Positions 55,063 to 62,758 of a DNA stretch of 64,000 nt are shown here, piece by piece. A program made the position numbers and the translations under genes. Source of the stretch: a bacterium (GTDB lineage Bacteria; Eisenbacteria; RBG-16-71-46; CAIMUX01); the NCBI GenBank assembly GCA_030431975.1, contig JAUIHP010000006.1:1-64000 (forward strand). The letters are read 5' to 3'. The notes under the pieces were generated by a model, which was not told the origin of the DNA, searched no databases, and saw nothing but the letters and a program-made list of their open reading frames with translations. How positions within the stretch are numbered: position 1 is the first letter of the stretch; each line of letters opens with the position of its first letter.

Positions 55063-55743
55063 TTACTCTGCGGCCTTGGAAGCGACGCGCCTGCGGAACT
55101 CCTCCAGATAGCCCGGGAGAGTCGTATCCTCCGCCAACGCCGCGTCTGCCTCTGGAGATAGCGCGACTTCCCGAATGGGAATCACACCCGCCCAGTGAGG
55201 CAGCGCCATGTCTTCCTCCTCATCCGCAACTCCTCCGGCACGGACCTTGGCGGACGCGCTCTCGATTCGGACGGCGACGAACGATGTCGCCGCCAACTCC
55301 TTGGGGTTGGGCATTCGACAATCGTCGGCACGGCCCGGAACGACCTTCTCTGTGATCGCTCGTACCGCCTGTTCAACTCCCTCCGGATCGGTGAGTCGGC
55401 GACCCGTTCCGTAGATGACCGCGGAGCGGTAGTTCATCGAGTGATGAAATGCAGACCGCGCAAGAACGAGACCATCGAGCAGAGTCACTGTGATGCACAC
55501 GGTAGCGCCGGACTCGATGTAGCGGGTGATTCGCCCCTTGTTGGCTCCGTGGATCAGGACATCCTCACCGACCCGCGCGAAGAACATGGGGATCACGACC
55601 GGTTGGCCGCCGATTGCCATCCCGACGTGGCAGATCCGCGCCTCGTCCAGGATGGCATGGACCGTGGCCTCGTCATAACTGGCCCGGTTGGGGACGCGAA
55701 CGATCTTGTTGCGTGGTGTGACGTCGTACCGGCGCGACTCCAT
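55063..55743 (-). CDS. Pyridoxamine 5'-phosphate oxidase-like flavin protein
   Basis: A 226-residue split-barrel protein: RASYDEATVHAILDEARICH, GQPVVIPMFFARVGEDVLIH, GATVCITVTLLDGLVLARS and AVIYGTGRRLTDPEGVEQAV. This family (NimA/PNPOx-like) binds FMN or other cofactors. It is divergent from a MocR-type regulator that has an operator repeat between the genes, so its expression is probably controlled by PLP or a related signal. ATG 55743 has AAGGAGAG upstream and is preferred over starts further up. Confidence 0.8.
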   Translation of the reverse strand: MESRRYDVTPRNKIVRVPNRASYDEATVHAILDEARICHVGMAIGGQPVVIPMFFARVGEDVLIHGANKGRITRYIESGATVCITVTLLDGLVLARSAFHHSMNYRSAVIYGTGRRLTDPEGVEQAVRAITEKVVPGRADDCRMPNPKELAATSFVAVRIESASAKVRAGGVADEEEDMALPHWAGVIPIREVALSPEADAALAEDTTLPGYLEEFRRRVASKAAE

Positions 55744-55804
55744 CTGGACTCTCCTTGTGGTTTCGATTGCCGAGTTATCAGCTTCGTCGAAATCATGGAT
55801 GTAG

Positions 55805-55852
55805 ATTGGTATGATTGACATATCCAATTTCTGATATTCTCACCATACCAAT
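55805..55852. promoter_or_regulatory. MocR operator: inverted and direct repeats
   Basis: ATTGGTATG (55805-55813) and CATACCAAT (55844-55852) are perfect inverted 9-mers. A third similar box, CATATCCAAT (55819-55828), is a direct repeat of the right box. MocR/PdxR regulators are known to bind combinations of direct and inverted repeats in divergent promoters. A TTGACA lies at 55815-55820. Confidence 0.65.
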
Positions 55853-55884
55853 ATGGACAAGCCGTTCCGCGAGGAGAAAGCGCC

Positions 55885-57507
55885 GTGTCAGGGTTCGACT
55901 TCGGATGTATTCGACTTCGTTCCGAGTCATCCACTCCACTCTTCGAGCAGCTCTCAGACCAGCTGAGACGCGAGATCCTGCACGGGCGCCTTGTCGGCGG
56001 ACATCGACTTCCGTCGTCGCGCGAGTTGGCTCGTCAGCTTGCGGTGTCCCGGACGACCATCGTCACCGCGTTCGATCAGCTCACGGCCGAGGGGTACCTC
56101 GAAGGCAAGATCGGCGCAGGTACGTATGTCAGCGATCAACTTCCCGAGGAACATCAGATCGCGCGCTTCTCCGATCGGGATACATCCGCCGCGGACATCG
56201 GAAACTCAGCACGAGGCTCCGCACCGGACTCAGTACATGGTTCCGCACGAGGCTCAGAAAGCGGCTCAGAGCGACACTCAACACGAAACCCTGCGCGACA
56301 GTCAGAAGACGCCCCGCGAAAGACTCCGTCCCTGAACACCTACCTCTCCCCGACCAGCCGGAAGTGGATGGCGAAGGGGTGGACAACCTCCGGCTTCGCC
56401 GGCCGACCCAGACCGTTCCAGGCAGGAGTGCCGGCGTTGGATGAGTTCCCTATCGATGTTTGGGCCGCCCTCTACCGTCAGCGCTGGAAGAAGTTCTCGG
56501 TCGGCGACATCTCCTACGGTCCGCCTGCCGGTGCCCAAAAGCTGCGCACATCGGTCGCACGGTATCTGGGACTCCATCGCGGGGTCCGTTGCACCCCGGA
56601 TCAAGTGGTCATTGTTCGCGGAACCCAACAGGCCGTCGACATCACCTGCCGCCTTTGCCTGGACCCGGGAGATCCGGTCCTCTTCGAAGATCCCGGCTAC
56701 AACTCCGCACGGGTTCGCTTCCTCTCCGCCGGCGCCCGCATCGTTCCGATGCCGGTCGATGAAAGTGGCGCGCGTGTGTCCGACGCGCTCCGCTCTCCGT
56801 CCCTTCGACGCGGTCGACAGGCCAAGCTCGCGTACGTGACGCCCTCCCACCAATTCCCGCTCGGTGTGACCCTCTCGATCGAGCGCAGGATGGAGCTGAT
56901 CGATTGGGCGCAACGAACCGGCGGTTTGATTCTCGAAGACGACTACGACAGTGAGTATCGCTACTCGCAACGGCCGATCCCTGCGCTCCAGGGACTCGAT
57001 CGCATGGACCGAACGATCTATGTCGGCAGCTTCAGCAAGGTCGTCTTCCCCGCCCTCGGGATGGGGTATGCGGTCGTTCCGCCGGCCATGGTCGAACCGT
57101 TCACGCGGATGCTTGGAATGGTTGGGAGGCCGGCCTCAGTCCTTGATCAGATCGTGCTCAACGACTTCATCGAGGAGGGGCACTTCGACCGTCACCTTCG
57201 AAGAATGCGGGGCGTTCACCGATCCCGCCGCGACGCTCTGGTTCAAGCGATCGAGAAGCATGCAACGGATCGGCTCGAACTGTTCGGCGACGAAGCCGGA
57301 CTCCACTGTTCCGCGCTCTTCCTTGGCGATGCTGACGACGAAGCCGTGGCAGACAGGCTGGCCGACCACAAGATCACGGCTCCGGCGCTGTCCAGTTACT
57401 ACCTGAAGAGGGAACGCGCATCCAGCAACGGACTCGTGTTGGGTTTTGCTTCCGCACCTCCGGACCGGATTCGGGCAGCCGTACGAAAGATGGCTACGCT
57501 TCTGTGA
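55885..57507 (+). CDS. MocR/PdxR-type regulator (GntR helix-turn-helix plus aminotransferase fold)
   Basis: 540 residues. N-terminal GntR winged helix: TPLFEQLSDQLRREILHGRL, GGHRLPSSRELARQLAVSRT. A low-complexity Ser/Gly/Arg linker follows (about 105-150), then a fold-type I aminotransferase domain with PLP-Lys motif VGSFSKVVFPALGMGYAV. MocR proteins sense PLP or amino compounds and control PLP metabolism or neighbouring genes. GTG 55885 follows GAGGAGA. The divergent PNPOx-like gene is the obvious target; the GNAT gene downstream may be co-transcribed. Confidence 0.92.
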   Translation: MSGFDFGCIRLRSESSTPLFEQLSDQLRREILHGRLVGGHRLPSSRELARQLAVSRTTIVTAFDQLTAEGYLEGKIGAGTYVSDQLPEEHQIARFSDRDTSAADIGNSARGSAPDSVHGSARGSESGSERHSTRNPARQSEDAPRKTPSLNTYLSPTSRKWMAKGWTTSGFAGRPRPFQAGVPALDEFPIDVWAALYRQRWKKFSVGDISYGPPAGAQKLRTSVARYLGLHRGVRCTPDQVVIVRGTQQAVDITCRLCLDPGDPVLFEDPGYNSARVRFLSAGARIVPMPVDESGARVSDALRSPSLRRGRQAKLAYVTPSHQFPLGVTLSIERRMELIDWAQRTGGLILEDDYDSEYRYSQRPIPALQGLDRMDRTIYVGSFSKVVFPALGMGYAVVPPAMVEPFTRMLGMVGRPASVLDQIVLNDFIEEGHFDRHLRRMRGVHRSRRDALVQAIEKHATDRLELFGDEAGLHCSALFLGDADDEAVADRLADHKITAPALSSYYLKRERASSNGLVLGFASAPPDRIRAAVRKMATLL

Positions 57508-57568
57508 AGTACGTTCTCGATCGTCCGCAGAGTCAACGTCTGTCCTCCTATCAACTCGAGGCTCTCTT

Positions 57569-58060
57569 GTGAGATTCAGCATCGAAACAGCAACCGAATT
57601 GAACGTCGAGGATGAAGAGCTGCAGGACCTTTTGCGTTGCGTCTACGTCCAAGGTGGCTTCACCAGCGAAGCACGCGCGAGCTCTATCTTTGATCCAGCC
57701 GCGGTTCGGAGTCGTGGCCTGTTGCTCTGTGCGCGCGATGATGCCACGTCGGCCTTGGCCGGAATGGTCATCGTCGTAAGCCCTGGCTCTCCGGCGGCTG
57801 GGATGCAGGGGAGCGACGAGTCGGAGCTTCATCTGCTTGGAGTGAGGTCGGAGTATCGGGGCCAAGGCCTGGGTCGCGCACTGGTCCTTGCGGCTGTCGA
57901 GGCGGCGAAGAGTATGGATTCATCCCGGATGGTTCTTTGGACGCAGCCGACGATGCACGCCGCTCACAGACTGTATGAGGCCACCGGTTTTACTCGGGCT
58001 CCTCACCGGGACTTCCGGAGTGAGGAGCGTGAGTTCATGGTCTTTGAGAAACGGATCTAG
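57569..58060 (+). CDS. GNAT-family N-acetyltransferase
   Basis: A 163-residue protein with the GNAT acetyl-CoA motif: ELHLLGVRSEYRGQGLGRAL (R/Q-x-x-G-x-G) followed by VLAAVEAAKSMDSSRMVLWT and HRLYEATGFTRAP. Substrate unknown. GTG 57569 is assumed; it lies 61 bp after the MocR gene. The combination MocR, PNPOx-like, GNAT is frequent in bacteria. Confidence 0.8.
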   Translation: MRFSIETATELNVEDEELQDLLRCVYVQGGFTSEARASSIFDPAAVRSRGLLLCARDDATSALAGMVIVVSPGSPAAGMQGSDESELHLLGVRSEYRGQGLGRALVLAAVEAAKSMDSSRMVLWTQPTMHAAHRLYEATGFTRAPHRDFRSEEREFMVFEKRI

Positions 58061-58112
58061 CCCAAGTTGCCTCAGCAAGATCGGGTCCGGCGCCTCATCC
58101 GAGCCTGGGCGC

Positions 58113-59273
58113 TTACGGCCTGCGCGTTCCCCGTATCTTCCACGGCTCGGTCCAGGTCACCCCGCCGTCGGTCGACGACTCGGCATGCCAGGAGTACGAG
58201 TCCTCGGACATGTCGTGAAAGATCCAGTAGCTGATCGGCGAGTCATTCCGATCGGCCGCGAACTGGTGCAGCACGATGCGGTCATCTTCGCGAACGCCGC
58301 CGAAGTGAAGAATGCCGTTGAAGCGGTTGGTGATGTACATGCTTTCCCACCGGCGCATGGCTCGATTGTAGATTCGAACGATCGAGGTCGCGGCATCGGG
58401 AAGAGACGGATCCACGTCGTACCAACCGAACTCGAGGATCCCGTGACCGTCCAGACAGTGCACCGCCGACCCGTTGGCGGGAAAGCTGACCGGGCCGCCA
58501 CCGAAGTTCATGTCATGCTGATCGCTCCACTCACCGACGAGGAAGTCGAACTGCCGCGCCTCTTCGGGCAGACCGGACGCGGGGGAACCGAAACCTTCCG
58601 CCGGAGCTTCGTGTTCGGTCGGAGCGGATCGCCGCATGTAGCTGCGCACGAGTTGCAGCTCCCAGGTCTTGCCCAGGTCCGTCGAAACTTCGAGACGCGC
58701 TTCAAGTGCATCCTGACCGGAAGATGTACAGGTCACGCGGGAGAGCTCGATGGCCGCGCCGCCCAACGGCCGGGAGGCATCATGCAGGACCAGCTGGTCG
58801 TCCTCCATCGAGCCGCTGTGCACTTGGATGGACTCCCCGACATCCGTGGCGGTGCCGAGAAGCCATGATTCGGAACCCGCGCTGTACGCGAGGAAAGAGA
58901 TCGAGTTGAGGGTCAAACCCTGACCGTCGAAGTCCGGGCAACGGAAACGCTCCATGACGGCGTGTCCCCGATTCATGAAATTGACGTCCGCCTGGCCCGT
59001 GGCCGTGTGAGTGACTTCACCGTCTTTGAAGACCCGGAGTTCCACATCCCAATCTCCGACGAAGTGCAGGACCTTATCGAGCTGTTCGGGCGCGCCGTCC
59101 GCTCGGTCCGTCATCGTAACGCCCGAGTCAAACAGTCGTCCGTCCCGAGCTTCCGATGTTGCGGAAGTGGCGACAAGGATGGTGAGGAGCAGCGCGAAAC
59201 AGCGTGCGACCGTTGGCCGTCGAGGAATACAAATCACGGGAGATCTCCTGTGAGCAGGATTCATCCTCGCCAA
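58113..59273 (-). CDS. Secreted protein with two DUF1579-like domains
   Basis: A 386-residue protein with a signal peptide (CFALLLTILVATSATSEA). Two related beta-barrel domains: LDKVLHFVGDWDVELRVFKD ... VMERFRCPDFDG, and ARQFDFLVGEWSDQHDMNFG ... VHCLDGHGILEFGWYDV. The FLVGEW and LHFVGDW motifs with later WLLG/WESMYI strands are typical of DUF1579. Function unknown; the fold resembles lipocalins. TTG 59273 has GGAGG 6 nt upstream; ATG 59264 is the alternative. Confidence 0.75.
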   Translation of the reverse strand: MARMNPAHRRSPVICIPRRPTVARCFALLLTILVATSATSEARDGRLFDSGVTMTDRADGAPEQLDKVLHFVGDWDVELRVFKDGEVTHTATGQADVNFMNRGHAVMERFRCPDFDGQGLTLNSISFLAYSAGSESWLLGTATDVGESIQVHSGSMEDDQLVLHDASRPLGGAAIELSRVTCTSSGQDALEARLEVSTDLGKTWELQLVRSYMRRSAPTEHEAPAEGFGSPASGLPEEARQFDFLVGEWSDQHDMNFGGGPVSFPANGSAVHCLDGHGILEFGWYDVDPSLPDAATSIVRIYNRAMRRWESMYITNRFNGILHFGGVREDDRIVLHQFAADRNDSPISYWIFHDMSEDSYSWHAESSTDGGVTWTEPWKIRGTRRP

Positions 59274-59567
59274 CGGAGACCTCCCCCGCCGCCACTCCCG
59301 AGGATTGCGTCACGAGGAGTCTACCGGAGACTGCGGGCTGTCGGCGAGGTGCCGGTGAGAGGTGCCGGTGGGTTGCCGTCGAGCCAGCCGAGTTGGGGTC
59401 GTCGCGACCCCACGCCGCACTGGCATGTTAGGCTCCGAAAGTCAGCCGGTGGAGGGACGCGCCTGACCTTCCCTCGTTGCCTAGGGTCACGCCTCGCCTC
59501 GCGCCAACGCCCGTGATCACATCGCCCAGAACAGGGGCGGGGCCAAGTGTCAGAATCGGGGGAATCG
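59274..59567. other. Intergenic region with no gene
   Basis: 294 bp of divergent upstream region. The stretch GAGGTGCCGGTGAGAGGTG with CCGGTG is a short direct repeat near 59348. No promoter pair or coding frame that I would support. Confidence 0.45.
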
Positions 59568-62021
59568 ATGTCTCGTTCGACTCGCCGTGTCGTCCGTACA
59601 CTCCGCACCGCCCTCACCGTCGCATGCCTCGCGTTTGCGACCGTGTTCGGTTCCAGATCGGACGCGCAGAGCCTCAACGTCACCCTCCGCGCCAACGTCC
59701 ACGATCACATCAACTACAACGATGTGTGGGGCTACTCCGCTCCGGACGGAACCGAGCTCGCGATCCTCGGTCGCGTCGAAGGAACTTCCTTCGTTGATGT
59801 GACCGATCCGGACGTCCCCGTCGAGGTTCTGAACATCCCCGGCGCGCTCACGATCTGGCGCGACATCAAAGTCTATGACCACTACGCCTACATCGTGGAC
59901 GATGCCGCGGGCGAAGGACTGGTCGTCGTCGACCTTTCCGACCCTTCGGCCCCCGTCGAGGTCGCCCGCTATACCGACGTCTTCACGACCGCACACAATG
60001 CCTGGGTCGACGAAGAGGCCGGGCTTCTCTTCTGCTGTGGAAGCGACGGTGGCACTCATGTCTTCGATCTCGTTCCCGATCCCGTCGCGCCCGTCTACCT
60101 CCATACCTTTTCCGATTTCTACGTCCACGACCTCTTCACTCAGGACGACGTTGCCTACTTTGCCGCCATCGGCTCGGGAGTCCTCGCTACCGGAGATCTC
60201 ACGGGACTACCCGGATCGATCCCGGTTCTCGACACGGCACCTTCCGACGACCGGGCGACTCACAACGCCTGGACGACAGACGACGGCAACTACACTCTGA
60301 CGACGGATGAACGTTCGGGAGGCCACCTGACCATCTTCGACACGAGCGACCCGACCGAAGTCTCCAAGGTGGCGGAGTATCACCACCCGACGGACCCGAC
60401 CTCGGTCATTCACAACGTGGTTCTCCGAGGAGATCTGGCTTTCGTCTCCTGGTACACCGCCGGTCTGGAGATCGTCGACATTGCGGACCCGCGTTTCCCA
60501 AGTCGAGTGGGCTTCTACGACACCTATCCCGGCAGCGGACCCGGGTTTTCCGGAGCCTGGGGCGTCTACCCTCTGGCCGACTCCGGGCTCATCTACATCA
60601 GCGACATCCAGACCGGGCTCTATGTCGTCGAGTTCGATCCAAACTATGGAGCCGTCGAGGGAATGCTTCGGGACGCAGTCGACAATGACCCGGTGGCGAA
60701 CGCGGTCGTAACTCTCGTCGGTGAGAACCGCACTGTCGTAACCGGAGCCGATGGGTTCTTCCGCATCGCGTCTCCACCGGGTAACTACATACTCGAGATC
60801 GAGGCATACGCCTACGAGGATGTTTCCGAAAACATAGCGATCGCAAGAGAGGAAGTCGTGGAACTGGAGATCCCGCTTCCACGAGTTCCGAGCGCTCGGG
60901 TCTCCGGTACGGTCTTCGTGGGCGACCCGCCCGTTCCTACCGAAGGGATCCGTGTCGACATTCTGGATACTCCGCAAAGCGTCGTTTCGGCAGCGGACGG
61001 AACGTTCGCGTTCGAGTTCGTTCCTGCCGGGCCCCAAACGTTGCGAGCTTCCCTTTTGGGTTTCGGTGCAACGGAAGCCGGCCGCATCGTTCTCCCCGAC
61101 GATCCCCTCGCGGTGGATCTCCTCCTCGGGCCTTCGGTCATCTACGACGACCTGGAAGGCGAGACCGGTTGGACCGTTGGAGCGACCGGAGACGACGCGC
61201 TGACCGGGATCTGGGAGCGCGTCGATCCCGTGGGAACCCGCAACGGCACGGTGCAACCGGAAGACGACCACACTCCGTCCCCGGGAACGATGTGTTTTGT
61301 CACCGGTCAGGGAGAGAATCCGCTCGCCGTCGACGAGAACGACGTCGATGACGGAACGACCACTTTGGTCTCGCCGACCTACGACCTTACCGACGTGCCC
61401 CGACCCCAGGTTCGATACTTCCGTTGGTACGTCAACGACCTCACGACGATCGTGGACGACGAGTTTCACGCAGAGATCTCGAGCAACGGAGGCGTGGACT
61501 GGGTGCGGCTGGAAACGCTGACGGAGTCCCGTCCCTTCTGGGAAGAAGTTTCGTTCTACATAGAAGACTTCATCACCCCAACGGATCAGGTTCGTTTCCG
61601 CTTCATCGCCTCGGACCTGGAGATGGCGTCCATCGTCGAAGCAGCCATCGACGATCTGGAAGTTTTCGGGGAGGACGAAACGTCGGACGCACCCGGACTG
61701 CCGGGCGATCCGGGCCTGCCCGATGCGGTCGGGCTGCTGGAACTCCGGACCTGGCCGCGCCCCGTCTCTGGTGAAGGTGCGTTTCAACTCCAACTGGACG
61801 GCGTTGTCGCCGGGCCCGTGAACTGGAGCTTGGTCGACATATCCGGCCGGCGGATCTGGTCAGCAGATAGCGCAGTCGAGAGCCCGCTTCATGGCGGCGC
61901 ACTGCGGACATCGTCGTCCGATCTCGGTCTGCCAACGGGGCGCCTTGGATCGGGCGTCTACTTCCTGAGAGCGGAGCAAGCGGGGCGTACGGTGTCCGCA
62001 AGAATCAGAGTCACTCGCTAG
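59568..62021 (+). CDS. LVIVD-repeat/choice-of-anchor-B secreted protein with sorting tail
   Basis: 817 residues. Signal peptide (ALTVACLAFATVFGSRSDA), then an LVIVD/choice-of-anchor-B beta-propeller: YNDVWGYSAPDGTELAILGR, GLVVVDLSDPSAPVEVARYT, HNVVLRGDLAFVSWYTAGLE. Two carboxypeptidase-regulatory-like domains follow (MLRDAVDNDPVANAVVTLVG; VSGTVFVGDPPVPTEGIRVD), then a MAM/anchor-type domain (DDLEGETGWTVGATGDDALT) and a FlgD/T9SS-like tail (GRLGSGVYFLRAEQAGRTVS). ATG 59568 has GGGGGAATC just before it. It is a probable large surface or extracellular protein. Confidence 0.85.
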   Translation: MSRSTRRVVRTLRTALTVACLAFATVFGSRSDAQSLNVTLRANVHDHINYNDVWGYSAPDGTELAILGRVEGTSFVDVTDPDVPVEVLNIPGALTIWRDIKVYDHYAYIVDDAAGEGLVVVDLSDPSAPVEVARYTDVFTTAHNAWVDEEAGLLFCCGSDGGTHVFDLVPDPVAPVYLHTFSDFYVHDLFTQDDVAYFAAIGSGVLATGDLTGLPGSIPVLDTAPSDDRATHNAWTTDDGNYTLTTDERSGGHLTIFDTSDPTEVSKVAEYHHPTDPTSVIHNVVLRGDLAFVSWYTAGLEIVDIADPRFPSRVGFYDTYPGSGPGFSGAWGVYPLADSGLIYISDIQTGLYVVEFDPNYGAVEGMLRDAVDNDPVANAVVTLVGENRTVVTGADGFFRIASPPGNYILEIEAYAYEDVSENIAIAREEVVELEIPLPRVPSARVSGTVFVGDPPVPTEGIRVDILDTPQSVVSAADGTFAFEFVPAGPQTLRASLLGFGATEAGRIVLPDDPLAVDLLLGPSVIYDDLEGETGWTVGATGDDALTGIWERVDPVGTRNGTVQPEDDHTPSPGTMCFVTGQGENPLAVDENDVDDGTTTLVSPTYDLTDVPRPQVRYFRWYVNDLTTIVDDEFHAEISSNGGVDWVRLETLTESRPFWEEVSFYIEDFITPTDQVRFRFIASDLEMASIVEAAIDDLEVFGEDETSDAPGLPGDPGLPDAVGLLELRTWPRPVSGEGAFQLQLDGVVAGPVNWSLVDISGRRIWSADSAVESPLHGGALRTSSSDLGLPTGRLGSGVYFLRAEQAGRTVSARIRVTR

Positions 62022-62060
62022 CCCGTCCGGGCACTAGGAAGCGAGACGTGGAGGGCACCA

Positions 62061-62744
62061 ATGGGCACGCGGACGATCATCCTGGTTCGTCACGGACAGT
62101 ATGACCAGTCAAAGAACGGGACACCGGAAGAGCGCCTGACGAAGCTAGGCCGCCAGCAGGCTCGAAGTGCCGGACGCTACCTTCGTAAGCTGGAGATCGA
62201 TTCCCTGTACGTCAGCGACATGCGGAGAGCCCGCGAGACCGCGCGTCTGATTTGCGAATCCCTGGACGGGATCGAACCCATCGTGAACCGCAGTCTCCGC
62301 GAGTGTGTCCCCGCGCTACCGGCCGAGATCCTTTCTCCCAACAGTGACGCCGCCGATCTTCTGGACTTCGTGTTGCGGGCGCGACGGAGTCGAAAGTTTA
62401 GACAGAAGGAACAGAAGGCGCTGGAAGAACAACCGTGGGTAGAGGCCGGCGCAGTGGAACGCGGAGCGGTACAGCTGGAGCGCGCCTGGAATCACTTCTT
62501 TCGCCCCGCCAGTGGTCAGGACCGACTCGAGGTACTGGTCACCCACGGAAATCTCATTCGCGGTCTCCTGACCAAAGTCCTGGGCATTCCACCGGAGTTT
62601 TGGCTCAACCGCATGCTGCCCTTTCATTGCGGGCTGACGACGATTCGGGTTCGGAAGCGCGGGCTCTGCTTTCTGCAGTCATACAATGAGCTTCAGCACC
62701 TGCCCGCGGCGCAGCGGACGGGCCGGAACGTAAGCAGTTCCTAG
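62061..62744 (+). CDS. Histidine phosphatase-family protein (PGAM5-like)
   Basis: A 227-residue protein. The catalytic RHG motif is ILVRHGQYDQ; the second His lies in VLVTHGNLIRGLL; the core also has LTKLGRQQARSAGRYLRKLE and VSDMRRARETARLI. PGAM5-like members are protein or small-molecule phosphatases. A 40-bp spacer and GTGGAGGG precede it, after the LVIVD protein gene. Confidence 0.88.
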   Translation: MGTRTIILVRHGQYDQSKNGTPEERLTKLGRQQARSAGRYLRKLEIDSLYVSDMRRARETARLICESLDGIEPIVNRSLRECVPALPAEILSPNSDAADLLDFVLRARRSRKFRQKEQKALEEQPWVEAGAVERGAVQLERAWNHFFRPASGQDRLEVLVTHGNLIRGLLTKVLGIPPEFWLNRMLPFHCGLTTIRVRKRGLCFLQSYNELQHLPAAQRTGRNVSSS

Positions 62745-62758
62745 CTCATAAGCTGCGT

